A DNA stretch of 64,000 bases from CAVPNY01 sp963706905 (GCA_963706905.1 CAVPNY010000013.1:1-64000); one strand, 5' to 3'; positions 1 to 10,318 are shown, counted from the first letter of the stretch. A program made the numbers and translations. Notes: generated by a model from the sequence alone, not told the origin.

Positions 1-44
1 TCTTCGGCTTTGCGGATCCATTCCCTTAGATACTCATTGCTCAT
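1..44 (-). CDS. HEPN-domain protein, N-terminal fragment (cut by window edge)
   Basis: Only the first 14 codons are inside the window. The minus strand reads ATG then SNEYLREWIRKAEE, the usual opening of small HEPN proteins (residues such as EWIRKAEEDL). The ATG lies 11 nt inside the 3' end of the upstream nucleotidyltransferase gene, an overlap typical of MNT/HEPN two-gene modules. In characterised pairs the HEPN protein is an RNase toxin and the MNT protein adenylylates it. The catalytic RxxxxxH motif lies outside the window, so activity cannot be judged. Confidence 0.6.
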   Translation of the reverse strand, partial: MSNEYLREWIRKAE

Positions 45-402
45 AGAGTATCCTACCTCTCTCCAATATTTCCCGGATAAATTGGTCACCCATCGCCAAC
101 CTGTGTTGGATCTCCTCTGGCGTTCGGACCAGAATATCCATTGGGAATGGCCTGGGTCTCAATACTCTAGAAATTTTTGCTGCGCGCTCAACCGGCCGGT
201 CATCGCTTTCCATCACAACCAGTAAATCCACATCACTATCTGGTGTCGGCTGTCCGTAGGCATGGGAACCGAAAAGGATGATTTTATTCGGATTAAAAGC
301 TTCCACTATTCGGCTCGTAACATCTTCCAAACGATCTCCAAACGATCTCACTTGTTGCTCCACAATAGTTACTCCCACTACGATTGGTGAGAACTTATTC
401 AT
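34..402 (-). CDS. MNT-type nucleotidyltransferase, antitoxin-like
   Basis: A 122-aa protein with the minimal nucleotidyltransferase signature FGSHAYG followed about 5 residues later by DSDVDLLVV, the GS-x(n)-DxD metal-binding core around residues 44-62. Proteins of this size and motif are the MNT half of MNT/HEPN modules, where they transfer AMP to the HEPN toxin. The downstream HEPN start codon overlaps its stop by 11 nt, supporting co-translation. The N-terminal ~12 residues look non-homologous, so the real start may be internal, but no better Shine-Dalgarno site is visible. Family assignment is firm; the toxin-antitoxin role is inferred from context. Confidence 0.8.
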   Translation of the reverse strand: MNKFSPIVVGVTIVEQQVRSFGDRLEDVTSRIVEAFNPNKIILFGSHAYGQPTPDSDVDLLVVMESDDRPVERAAKISRVLRPRPFPMDILVRTPEEIQHRLAMGDQFIREILERGRILYEQ

Positions 403-447
403 CTTATCGCGTTCGTGGCTGCATGAGCAATTTTGTACATTTCAGAA

Positions 448-456
448 TGATATAAT
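448..456 (+). promoter_or_regulatory. Extended -10 promoter, possibly leaderless
   Basis: TGaTATAAT (TG at 448-449, hexamer at 451-456) sits only 7 nt before the ATG at 464 that begins the reconstructed C39-like gene. Transcription would start about at the ATG, so the message would be leaderless. No convincing -35 box is seen, as expected for an extended -10 promoter. Confidence 0.45.
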
Positions 457-463
457 CGCGCCC

Positions 464-1777
464 ATGCGCAACCGGGGTTATTTTTAATTTTAGCGATCGG
501 TATCCCCCTCGCCTGCCTGCTGAGCATTATATTCTACAACCTGCCGCCAGTGCATGATCGCCTGAGCTGGCGGGTGGATGAACTGCGCCACACGCATCAA
601 ATATGCGCTCAACCCGCCAGAAGAAGCGGTCTTCATGCCTGCGGCACAAATCCAGCCAGACCCAACTGGCGACACCCGCCATGCGGATCATCACGGCAAC
701 GCCGACAATAACCCCCACACCACAGGGACCTACCGATACACCCACCCCTTCACCAACCCCGACGATGTCACCCACGCCCCTGCCGGAAACTGTAGTGTTA
801 AGTGGGGTCAAATATGAGGATCAACACCAGCGATGGAATTACTGCGGCCCGGCAAATCTCTCGATGGCGCTAACCTTTTGGGGATGGGATGGAGACCGGG
901 ATGTGGTGGGGGATATATGAAGCCGGAAGACAAAGACAAGAATGTCATGCCTTACGAGCTGCAGGATTTCGTTGAAACCCAGACGGAAGGCATGACAGCC
1001 CTGACCCGCAACGGGGGTGATATCGAGGTGATCGAAGAGCCTGATCGCAGCCGGCTTCCCTGTCCTGACAGAGAAGGGCTACTACGAGCGGATTACACCG
1101 GCAAGCTGGGCTGGATGGGACACTATCAGTTTATTAATGGGTACGATGACGCTCGCCAAACCTTTACCGTCCAAGACACCTACATCCAGGGGGGCAAGGA
1201 TCACCGGCTGCCCTATGATGAATTAATTGAGGGCTGGCGCTCGTTCAATTATTTATTCATGGTAGTTTATCCCGTAGAGCGCGGCGAAGAAGTGCAGCGC
1301 CTGCTGGGATCCTGGGCGGACCCGGTCTGGGCAAACAACCACGCTCTGGAGAAAGCCCAGGCTGAAGCAGAAAGCCTGACCGGAATTGACCAGTTCTTCG
1401 CCTGGTTCAACCAGGGCACCAGCCACACCAACCTGCAACAATACCCTGACGCCGCCGCCGCTTATGATCAGGCCTTTGCTTTATACAACAACCTGACTGA
1501 CGACTTCCAACGCCCATACCGGATCATGTGGTACCAAACCTGGCCTTACTGGGCGTATTACTACAGCGGTCGCTATCAGGATGTGATCAACCTGGCTAAC
1601 ACCACGTTGATCGATACGATCAGCGAACCGGTTCTCGAAGAGAGCTTCTACTGGCGCGCCCTGGCGCGCGAGGCGCTCGGCGACACGCAAGGAGCGATCG
1701 ACGACCTGCGTGAGGCAGTCCGCCTGAACCCCAATTTTGGCGCGGGCTGGGAGCAACTCAGCCGCTTAGGGGGATAA
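464..1777 (+). pseudogene. C39-like peptidase with TPR tail, multiply frameshifted
   Basis: Stitching frames together gives one protein of about 435 aa. It has an N-terminal membrane anchor (LILAIGIPLACLLSII), a short charged segment, a Thr/Pro-rich stalk (TPTITPTPQ...), a C39-like cysteine peptidase domain starting GVKYEDQHQRWNYCGPANL (nucleophile Cys in NYCGPA), a GHYQFINGYDD segment holding the likely catalytic His, and a C-terminal TPR region (QYPDAAAAYDQAF, ALGDTQGAIDDLREAVRLNP). The reading frame changes near 485 (T-run), 589, 675, 911, 1034 and 1093. The largest open pieces are 603-920 and 833-1777. Each break is corrected by one base and the protein sequence on both sides stays conserved, which favours sequencing error or very recent decay. 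It was probably an exported, anchored peptidase or a peptidase-fold binding protein. Confidence 0.7.
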
Positions 1778-1779
1778 AT

Positions 1780-3038
1780 ATGCCGAAAATCCTGCACTTT
1801 GCCGACGCACATATCGACATGGCTAACTATGGACGGCATGACCCGCAGAGCGGTCTGCCGCTGCGGGTGATCGATTTTCTCAAATCCCTGGATACAATCG
1901 TCGATACGGCCATCCAAGAACGTGTGGATATGGTATTGTTCGCAGGCGACGCTTATAAAGACCGGAATCCGGCCCCGACTTTCCAGCGCGAGTGGGGTCG
2001 ACGGATCATCCGCCTATCCCGAGCCGGCATCCCCACTTTGCTGCTGGTAGGCAACCACGATCTTTCCCCGGCAATGGGGCGAGCGCACGCTATCGAAGAG
2101 TTCACCACGCTGGAAGTGCCGCATGTACGGGTGCTCGACCGCCCGACATTCCTCCAACCGGATGACCTGGAAGGCCTGGGCCTTTCAGGCCCAGGCTTGC
2201 AGATCATCGCGCTACCGTGGGTCTCGCGAGCCGGCCTGATCGCCCAGCTAGGGCTGCGCACCGGTGAGCCAGGCCAGGTCTTCGAGGAGATAGAGACACG
2301 CCTGACCGAGCTGGTACACGCCTGGCTGGAAGAGGCTGACCCCAACCTCCCAATTGTGCTGACCGCTCATGCCTCTGTCCAAGGCGCCAAGTACGGTGGG
2401 GAACGCACAGTGATGCTGGGCAATGACCTGGTGCTACCCGGTTCACTGGTGCGCGATCCCGCCTGGATTACGTGGCCCTGGGGCACATCCATAAACCACA
2501 AGACCTGAACGAGAATGCCCACCCGCCGGTGATCTATCCGGGATCGATCGAACGGGTCGATTTTGGCGAGGTCGAGGATGATAAATTCTTTATCGTGGCA
2601 GACGTGCAGCGCGGCCAGACTCGGGTGGAATGGCGCAAACTGACCGGGATCCGTCCATTTATCGATCGCCAGATCACTTTGAAGTCGAAAGAAGATCTCA
2701 ACGAGCGGCTGCGCAAGGCACTGCCCGCCCAAGCGAAACTAGAGGATGCGATCGTGCGCCTGACGGTGGAGTATCCGCACGAGTGGGAGCAACTGATCGA
2801 CGATGCTGCCCTGCGCGAGTACTGTTCCAAAACCTTTGAGTTCCACCTGGTCAAACGCCCGGAGATCGAGGGGCGGGTGCGCTTGCCCGGCGACCAATCC
2901 ATGGGCAGCCTGTCCCCACTGGAACTGCTGGAGATCTACTGGCGCGCCAGTCACACCGACCAGGCCGAAATGGAAGCGTTAAAGCGCCTGGCGACAACGG
3001 TGATCGAAGACGTGCAGCGCGAAGCCTTTACTGTCTGA
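1780..3038 (+). CDS. SbcD/Mre11-like metallophosphoesterase (one frameshift)
   Basis: A DNA-repair exonuclease-type calcineurin-like phosphoesterase, about 418 aa when joined. Metal-binding motifs are in order: FADAHID, VLFAGDAYKDR, LLVGNHD, LTAHASV and ALGHIH. The frame breaks at about 2465, where the run GG in GCCTGGATTACG lacks one G; restoring it gives AWDYVALGHIHKPQ. Open pieces are 1780-2508 and 2472-3038. The start ATG follows the C39-like gene by 2 nt. SbcD nucleases normally act with the SMC-like ATPase SbcC encoded just downstream. Here the next gene is convergent and unrelated, so the partner is elsewhere or absent. The C-terminal ~120 residues are less conserved. Confidence 0.8.
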
Positions 3039-3112
3039 ACCAGCCGATAACGTTATAAAACCCAGCTACCAAATTGTGTGCGAATTCATGCAGCACGGCG
3101 ATGAGGAAATCC

Positions 3113-5644
3113 TCAACCCAGACGTTTTACCCCCACCAGGGTGATATCGTCTTCTTGCTCCCACTGGGCGCCCGTGAAAGCCTTCAACTCAGATAAGAGG
3201 CGGTTGATGAGAGAATCGCTATCATCCAGCTTTTCCGCCATCAACTGTTGCAAACGGGGAAAACCGAACAACTCCCGCTCGACGTTGTGAGCTTCAACGA
3301 GCCCATCGCTATAGAATATCATGCATTCTCCCGGCTCAAGCGAGGTTTCTTCCTCAGCATAGCTGACACCAGGCAGCATACCGAGCGGAAAACCGGCGGC
3401 GCGCAATTCAGCTATGCCCTGTTTGGTGCGGCGATAAGGCACCGGATGACCAGCGTTGGCGTAACAGATTATTCCCGTCTGCGGATCCAGGATCGCATAC
3501 AGGCAGGTCACAAACATCCTGGCAGGCATATCCGGCTTGAGCAAATCATTCACCCGGCCCAATACCCAGCTAGGCGAGGCGCCTTCCAGGGCAACGGCAC
3601 GCAGCAGAGTTCGGGTAAGCGTCATCACCATGGCAGCCGGGATGCCTTTATCGGTCACATCACCGATAATGATCCCCAAACGACCATCAGCGAAATGCAA
3701 GAAATCGTAAAAGTCGCCACCAACCACACGGGCAGGCTGATAATAGGCTGCCATACGCCAGCCATCAATCCGGGGGAGTGATTTCGGCAGAAGGGCATGC
3801 TGGATCCGGCTGGCCACCTGCATTTCTTGATTCATGCGCTCACGATCTAGCAGCTCAGCCTGCTGTTGGGCAACCAGCTGGGCAACCCGGACAACCGGCG
3901 CGGCCTGAATAGCCAGATTTATCAGCAAGGTACGATCATCAACTGAGTATTCTTGCCCGCTGCGGCGTGGCCCAAGCCCTAACCAGCCGATTAATTCTCC
4001 GTGCGTGACCAGCGGCACAACCAGCTGGATACCAGAGGCGGTCAGGTGGAGCAAGCCAGGAGAATCAAGCTCCAGATTACCGATCGGCTCAGCTCCCGGC
4101 AGGCGGTCGAGGTGCAAAATAAGAGGATCCTGGGTGGAGATCTCAGCGGCAGATTGAGAGACGGGGGCAGGATTGTCCCTCGACTTATCGGGAGCAGCGC
4201 TCAAGGAGTAGACAGAGCCAGTGTGCAGCCAGGTTTGGATCTGGGAAGGCAAAATCGTCTCCGCGATTACCGCTTCCAGGCGCTCGATGAGAAGATGCAG
4301 ATCAACCTGGTCACGCAACGACTGGCTGAAAGTCTCCAGTGTCCGGGCCAGATCGTATTTGCGACGATAGAAACGACGATCGATAAACCTCTGCACACGT
4401 CGACGCAGGGGAGTAAACAAGGCGACAATGGCCAGGGTTGCCAGCACCACGGCTGGTTCCGATGTCCATCCGGTGATCGTACCGAATAACAACTGCAGAA
4501 CCAACACCAGACCAACAAAGACCGCACCCAAGAGAACGGTCAAGATGGTATATACCAGGGTACGGTTGATAAAGACATCGAGATCCCACAAGCGGTAGCG
4601 CAGGATAGCCAGGCCGACTGCCAAGGGGAAAATTAACAGCAAAGGCAAAAAAAGGGCAGGCTGCCAGCCTAAGGTCAGCTTGAATAGGGGCGCCAGCATC
4701 CAGAGGCTGATGGGCGCAAATGCCATTAAACTACCCCACAAAACAATACGGGCTTGCTGACGAGCGACTGTCGAGCTGGTGGTGAACTGGCGGTAGAGAG
4801 TCATGGCAATGAAGAACAGGATTGCCAGAGCGGTGTAGGTATAACTGGCACGCCAGCCAACAAAGTAAGCCCAGGGATCGGGGTCAAAGTAGAGGAGGTA
4901 CAGTCCCCATATGCCAATTCCCAAAGAGAGAAGGTAGGGCAAGAAACGCAACCGGGAACGCTGTTTCACTGGCGACCATTCTGCCGGAAAGACCAGAGCC
5001 AGGCTGACCAGGGCACCACCGATCAAGCTCAGGGCGAGGGTCCAAATGGCTGAGCCAGCATGGGTGGTAATCAGATCGAAATAAGCGCCAGTTGTAATGG
5101 CTGTGGTAACACAGAAAAAAGCAAAGGCACGACCTGGAGCGGTGTCCCCGCGCATGACCAGAATCCAGAATCCAATTATCAGATAGGCCAAACCGATAGC
5201 ATAGGGCAACCAGAACAAACGCGCCAGATCGTACATTGAAAAGGTTTGGAGCAGAATGGAGGGGTAAATTTGAGCGACACCAGCCCGTGATAATGATTTG
5301 ATTTCGACCGACTGACCCACAGTTAATCTGTTTATGGCGAGGCGAAAATCTTCTGAAGTGTGGACTGCTTGTCCTGCAATGTGAGTAATGCGCTGCGGAT
5401 GATCAAGGCCAGCGTTTATAGCACTCCAATATTCGCCCTGTACATCTGAAATCACCAGGGTTGGCTCAACAACAAATCCTGGAAAGGGCTTATTGCGCCA
5501 GTCCATGGCCAAAATGGGTGCATCCAGGAAGACCAGGAAGGCGATAGCAAAGGTGAAATAGATCAGCCATTTGGCCAGATCAAACTTGCGGATTGCATCC
5601 AGCAATTTCCCCAAACCGCTGGACGACACAGTGGGTGAGTTCAT
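3113..5644 (-). CDS. Membrane-anchored SpoIIE/RsbU-type PP2C phosphatase
   Basis: An 843-aa protein. An N-terminal membrane helix (about 24-46) is followed by an extracytoplasmic segment of ~90 residues with PDZ-like features (ITHIAGQAV...SVEIKSLSRAG), then 8-9 membrane helices (about 140-415), a GAF-like region (about 450-595), a short coiled linker (RERMNQEMQVASRIQ) and a C-terminal SpoIIE domain (about 605-843). PP2C motifs GGDFYDF, GDVTDKG, NAGHP, SDGLVEA and EDDITLV are all present, so it should be catalytically active. Such phosphatases usually dephosphorylate an anti-sigma-factor antagonist in a partner-switching stress response. No antagonist or anti-sigma gene is adjacent, so the target is unknown. 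The multi-helix N-terminus suggests it senses an envelope signal. Confidence 0.85.
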   Translation of the reverse strand: MNSPTVSSSGLGKLLDAIRKFDLAKWLIYFTFAIAFLVFLDAPILAMDWRNKPFPGFVVEPTLVISDVQGEYWSAINAGLDHPQRITHIAGQAVHTSEDFRLAINRLTVGQSVEIKSLSRAGVAQIYPSILLQTFSMYDLARLFWLPYAIGLAYLIIGFWILVMRGDTAPGRAFAFFCVTTAITTGAYFDLITTHAGSAIWTLALSLIGGALVSLALVFPAEWSPVKQRSRLRFLPYLLSLGIGIWGLYLLYFDPDPWAYFVGWRASYTYTALAILFFIAMTLYRQFTTSSTVARQQARIVLWGSLMAFAPISLWMLAPLFKLTLGWQPALFLPLLLIFPLAVGLAILRYRLWDLDVFINRTLVYTILTVLLGAVFVGLVLVLQLLFGTITGWTSEPAVVLATLAIVALFTPLRRRVQRFIDRRFYRRKYDLARTLETFSQSLRDQVDLHLLIERLEAVIAETILPSQIQTWLHTGSVYSLSAAPDKSRDNPAPVSQSAAEISTQDPLILHLDRLPGAEPIGNLELDSPGLLHLTASGIQLVVPLVTHGELIGWLGLGPRRSGQEYSVDDRTLLINLAIQAAPVVRVAQLVAQQQAELLDRERMNQEMQVASRIQHALLPKSLPRIDGWRMAAYYQPARVVGGDFYDFLHFADGRLGIIIGDVTDKGIPAAMVMTLTRTLLRAVALEGASPSWVLGRVNDLLKPDMPARMFVTCLYAILDPQTGIICYANAGHPVPYRRTKQGIAELRAAGFPLGMLPGVSYAEEETSLEPGECMIFYSDGLVEAHNVERELFGFPRLQQLMAEKLDDSDSLINRLLSELKAFTGAQWEQEDDITLVGVKRLG

Positions 5645-5710
5645 TTTTTCTCTAAGGATTCCACGCCTATATTAGAGTATAGCACTCATTATTATCCAAA
5701 TGGTGCGAGT

Positions 5711-5746
5711 TGGCAATACAAATTTTGCCACAAAAAGTGATAAAAT
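5711..5746 (+). promoter_or_regulatory. Dyad operator and -10 box before the XRE regulator
   Basis: An inverted repeat TGGCAA (5711-5716) / TTGCCA (5725-5730) with an 8-nt spacer lies 11 nt before a -10-like TAAAAT (5741-5746), 17 nt ahead of the preferred start codon. The arrangement fits an autoregulatory operator for the XRE-type regulator encoded downstream, or control of the divergent phosphatase gene. This is inference from sequence only. Confidence 0.4.
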
Positions 5747-5762
5747 CCAGACGAGATTCTCC

Positions 5763-8700
5763 ATGGAAGCGGAAATATCCTTCGGTAGGTGGCTGCGCCA
5801 ACGCCGAAAAGCTCTAGATCTCACCCAAGAGGCGCTGGCCGATCGGGTGGGTTGCTCAATCTCAGCCATCCGTAAGATAGAAAGCGATGAGCGCCGACCG
5901 TCCCGCCAGATCGCGGGATTGCTGGCAGAGTTCCTGGGTGTTCCCCCGGAGGAGCGAGAGGCCTTTATGAAGGTCGCCCGGGCCGAGCTGCGCGTCGAGC
6001 GACTCAGCCCGTCGACAATTACCATCCAACCGGCCAATTCGCTCAACGCGCTGATGGACTCTTCAACCGCGACAACCCTTCCCGAAACTGAAACTCTGGG
6101 ACGAACGCCAACAGTCAGCCTACCATCCCCGCCCACCCCCCTGATTGGGCGTGAAACGGAGCTGTCAGGCCTCAGCCGGCTACTGGGCGATGCACAGTGT
6201 CGTTTAGTGACCCTGTCCGGCCCTGGCGGGATCGGCAAAACACATCTGGCGATCCAGGCGGCTTCCAACCAACGGGGGAATTTTTCGGATGGCATTTATT
6301 TTGTCCCTCTGGCACCGTTAAATTCGGCCGAATATGTCCTACCAACCATTGCAAATGGCCTGTCTTTCTCCTTCTCCGGCACCAGGGAGCCGAAGACTCA
6401 ACTGCTGGATTTCTTGCGAGAGAAGGAGATGCTTGTGGTGCTCGACAACCTGGAGCACCTGGTATCAGAAGCAGGCTTCCTGGCGGAACTTTTGCAACAT
6501 GCGCCCAGGATAAAACTGCTGGTCACCACGCGAGAACGATTGAACCTGCAAGGAGAATGGGTGGTGGAGCTAAACGGCCTGCCCGTGCCACCACAGGAAC
6601 AGCCTGGCGAACTGACCGATCCGCGCTCGCCGCTGATTTTAGAAGAGCACGGCGCAGTGGCTTTATTTGCGAACCACGCCCGGCGAGTACGCCCTAATTT
6701 CCAAATTGACTGCGCGCAACCAGCCTGCAATCATTCGAATTTGCCAGTTGATGGAGGGCAATCCGCTGGGGATTGAGATGGCAGCGGCCTGGGTAAGGGT
6801 GCTTTCGTGCCAGGAGATTGCGACGGAGATCGAGCACAGCCTCGATTTCCTGGAGAAACCCTTCAAAGACATCCCTGAACGCCACCGCAGCCTGCGGGCG
6901 GCCTTCGATCACTCCTGGAAATTGCTGACTCCAGAGGAACGCATCGCTCTGCAACGGATCTCTGTATTTCGATATGGATTCCAACGAGCAGCAGCCATTC
7001 AAGTGACCGGGGTAACGCTGGCAACCCTAACCGCTTTAATCGATAAATCCCTGCTGAGGGTAACGCCTACCCGCCGCTATGAACAACATGAACTGGTACG
7101 CCTTTACGCTTCAGAGAAACTGCAAGCAGACCCGGAAGATTTCACGCAAACGCATGCACAGCACAGCGAATACTACCTGCAGTTCCTGCAGGAGCGAGAA
7201 ACCCGGATCATCCGCGATCGCAGCGCAGTTGAAGAGATCCGCAACGAATTGGAGAATGTCCGTTCTGCCTGGCAGTGGGGTCTGGTGATCAATCAAACTG
7301 CAGCGCTCCAACAAGGATTCAAGGGGCTGGCGGGATTTTATCGCCTGACCGGGCTGTTAAGAGAGGGGGAGAAGGTGTTCACCGAAGCCGCTCAGTGGGC
7401 GCAGAGCTCCGTCCCCAGCAACAGATCGGTTTTGTTAAGCCAATTGCTAGCTTGCATGGCTGGTTTTCTGAATGACCAAGCCAAGTACCCCCAGGCGATC
7501 GAAGCCGCTCAAAGGGCAGCAGAATTGGCCAGAACGCTAAACGATCCCCCAACCGAAGCGCTGGCTCATCTGGAATGGGGTCAGGCTCTCCGGCTGCAAG
7601 ACGCATATTTTTCAGCCCGGCAGCATATCAACACGGCTTTATCCCTGGCTCGGGCGAACGGCCTGACCCTGCTCGAAGCCGAAAGCCTGCACCTGCTAGG
7701 GAATGTCGCCATGTTTCAAAGGGATTTCCCAGAAGCGCTAGAGTATCAGGAACAATCCCTGCAACTATTTATACGGAGCGGCGACCGGCACGGTGAGAGC
7801 GCGGTGCTAAAAAGTCTGGGCAATCACTATTACCTGAGTGGAAATTTGATCAAGGCTCAAGAATACTACCAGACCGCACTGGGCATTTTTCGGGAGACAG
7901 GCGACCGGCGAGGAGAAAGCCATGCTTTGAACAATCTGGGAGCTGTCACCGAGGCACAGGGCGAATATCTGGCGGCGAAAGATTATTACCGGCAAAGCCT
8001 GGCAATTGTGGCTGAAATAGGAGACCGGGGGGGAGAATGTGCGGCAATCGCGAACCTGGCCCATACAGCTTATCTCCTTGGAGACTTCCAAAAGTCGATA
8101 GAGAGAAACGAACAAGTAATCGCCATCACTCGCGAAATTGATCTGGGGGGCACCGAGGCAGTGGCCCTGTCCAATCTAGGGTTGATCGCCTATCAGATGG
8201 GGAATTATCAGGCTGCGCTGGATTATCAGCATCAGGCGGAGCAGGCCTATGAAAAGCAGGAAATCTCGCCGGCGCTCGCTTATATACGATTCCGACAGGG
8301 GAGAATTTTCTTCGCCCTGGGTATGTTAGATGAAGCTGGCGAAGCTTACCAGGAAGCCCTCGAATTGCGGCGAGGCCAGGGACACCATTCCCTCATCCTA
8401 GAGTCCCTGGCTGGACTCGCGGAACTGTCTTTACACGATGTTAACTATTCCCAGTTTGGCATGCACGCGGAACAAATCTGGGCTTCTCTTGCCAAGCCCG
8501 AGAGCGATATCCTTAACGAGACGGATGACGCGTTCTGGTTATTCCTGATCTGCTACCGGGTGTTCAGCGCCAGGCAAGATGAACGTGCTCCCGCAGTCCT
8601 ATCAGCCGGCTACGAACAACTGACCAGGTCAGCCGCACGGATTCCCGCGGAAGCCGAGCGAAAAATTTTTCTAAACAGCTTCCCTTCTCACCGGGAGATC

Positions 8701-8769
8701 GACCAGACCTGGTCTGAGCAAATGCGGCCTCGCAAATCACCAGGCCGGCCAATCGTTTCTGAGGCGTGA
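5763..8769 (+). CDS. XRE HTH / NB-ARC ATPase / TPR regulator (one frameshift)
   Basis: About 1000 aa when joined. The N-terminal XRE-type helix-turn-helix (FGRWLRQRRKALDLTQEALA, residues 6-60) is followed by an NB-ARC/STAND ATPase module with P-loop SGPGGIGKTHLAI, Walker B LVVLDNLEHL, sensor LLVTTRERL and the GLPL-like motif EGNPLGIEMAA. The C-terminal half is a run of TPRs with repeated ALNNLG-type helices. The frame breaks near 6709, where an extra base in CAAATTGACTGC separates FQI from TARNQPAII; open pieces are 5700-6776 and 6667-8769. ATG 5763 is preferred over 5700 because conservation starts there. Family knowledge: STAND regulators oligomerise on ligand binding sensed by the TPR domain. 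The ligand is unknown. Confidence 0.8.
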
Positions 8770-8786
8770 ATTTGGGATAAGGAGAG

Positions 8787-8830
8787 TTCGGGGTAGGTCA
8801 GGGCGGCGTTGCGCCCCAATCTACCCCGAA
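8787..8830. terminator. Long hairpin between convergent genes
   Basis: TTCGGGGTAG (8787-8796) pairs with CTACCCCGAA (8821-8830), with an inner GGGCG/CGCCC stem (8801-8805 with 8812-8816). It sits between two convergent genes and would form on either strand, so a bidirectional terminator is likely. Neither side has a clear U-tract, which lowers confidence. Confidence 0.5.
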
Positions 8831-8877
8831 AGGACTCATGCGGAGGACTGGAAGAGGAGAGTGTTCCTGTACTCTCG

Positions 8878-10071
8878 CTAATCCGTGATGTGCGGAGCCA
8901 GCCAGAAGGCTTCATCTTCACTGGGTGAGCCGTTGGCAGACACCCTCAGGATGAATTTAACCTTTTGCCCGGCCAAGGAACTCAGGTCAAGATCTACCTT
9001 GGTGAAATAGTCATCATATACCTCGTGGGTTTCCCAGAGCGTGACGGGATCGCCGTCGCCGATGCGGTAACGCACCTGGAAAATCACATCGCATTTCTTA
9101 GCATCATCCAGACACCCCACTACCGCCTGGAAGCGGTAATCTGATTCCACCTTGATCTCGGGGTATTCGCCTGAGATGAATCCATCATTGGTGTACTCTG
9201 GATTGGTCCACAAAGCAGGCTCATTCTCCAGCCGGCCGTCTTCGATCACGGGATTATCCAGCAGAATCACGAAACCATCGTCATCACCTACCTCCCCTGG
9301 ACAGGAAAGGGTACCGGCGTCGCTGCGCCAGCGGGCGGAGCAGTAGCTCAAAGCGAAATCAAGCGGGTATTTATCATCGGCAAGCACGTTGATCTCCACC
9401 CAGAAGCTATCCTTTGCCTTTGAGCCAATCCCAAATAACTGACCGGAGGGTGTGCTGAGCTGCCAGAAGCCGCGAAAACCACCAGGCGAGTCCGGCGAGA
9501 TCAAGTCAACAGAGACATCGACTGTCTCGCCTGGATCAACAACTTCATCAATAGCAACCGAGCGGGGACCAGACATGCGCTCGCCACTGACAAATACCAG
9601 CTGGTAATCGCGCGTCCAACTGCAAGTACCGATATTGCGCAAGCGCCAGATTTTTTCAAACGCGGCGTTGGGCGGAAAAACGGTGCCATCCTTGACGGTG
9701 ACATCCTCAACAAATTTTGCCCACAGGCATGGCTGTGGAGTAGGCGTTAATGTCGGCGGCGGCGAGGTCTGGGTTGGCGGAATAGCAGTGTTGGAAGGCG
9801 TTGCAGTGGGCGCCAGCGCGGTATTGGTGGACAGAGGCGTAGAGGAGGGTGGCACGCCAGTTAAAGTTGGTGGAAGTATGGTCGCGGTTTGGGTCAGTTG
9901 AGCGACAAAGGTTTGGGCGGCCTGGGTATAGAGCGCATCCGGGCCAGCCGGAGTAGCGGTCTGAGCCGGCCGTAAGAAGTAGATCACCCCGCAAACAACC
10001 CCCAGGGCAAGCAGGATGAGCACAAAGGCGATGCCCAATCCTATGGCAAACCAAGAAACATTGCGTTGCAT
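8878..10071 (-). CDS. Anchored surface protein with NBR1-type Ig-like domain
   Basis: A 397-aa protein with an N-terminal membrane helix (about 9-33), a Thr/Pro/Ser-rich stalk (about 36-110, many TxTP units), then a domain starting WAKFVEDVTVKDG and containing FEKIWRLRNIGTCSWT and GGFRGFWQLSTPSGQLFG. These match the N_BRCA1_IG (NBR1 'FW' motif) family common in Chloroflexota surface proteins. The C-terminal ~165 residues look like a beta-sandwich (YRFQAVVGCL...VIFQVRYRIGDGD) with four Cys that could form disulphides. The protein is probably extracellular and membrane-tethered; the ligand is unknown. The gene is monocistronic and convergent with the STAND regulator. Confidence 0.75.
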   Translation of the reverse strand: MQRNVSWFAIGLGIAFVLILLALGVVCGVIYFLRPAQTATPAGPDALYTQAAQTFVAQLTQTATILPPTLTGVPPSSTPLSTNTALAPTATPSNTAIPPTQTSPPPTLTPTPQPCLWAKFVEDVTVKDGTVFPPNAAFEKIWRLRNIGTCSWTRDYQLVFVSGERMSGPRSVAIDEVVDPGETVDVSVDLISPDSPGGFRGFWQLSTPSGQLFGIGSKAKDSFWVEINVLADDKYPLDFALSYCSARWRSDAGTLSCPGEVGDDDGFVILLDNPVIEDGRLENEPALWTNPEYTNDGFISGEYPEIKVESDYRFQAVVGCLDDAKKCDVIFQVRYRIGDGDPVTLWETHEVYDDYFTKVDLDLSSLAGQKVKFILRVSANGSPSEDEAFWLAPHITD

Positions 10072-10318
10072 AAAATTATTCCCTTTCGCTTATCGGCCCT
10101 CAAGATGAGATCTACTCCTGGTTGAGGGCTGTCATTTTGCCGGATAACCTGCATGACGCCAGGCGACCCCTGCCATCACCCGGATTGCGGCTACCCGTTA
10201 ATACGCTGGTATTTAGACGTCATTACGGTGGTAGATTGTTCCCTAAAAACAGGAAGAGGGAAATGCTTAACAAGGGTTATACTTCGCCAGGCAACTCTAT
10301 GGATAATCTTAGCTCACC

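Noticed and set aside
660..790. Thr/Pro codon repeats as a CRISPR-like or satellite array
   Set aside because: They encode the low-complexity stalk of a surface protein, with no regular spacer structure.
10092..10130. GCCCTCAA/TTGAGGGC inverted repeat upstream of the surface-protein gene
   Set aside because: An 8-bp stem with an 18-nt loop and no placement relative to a promoter is too weak to report as a feature.
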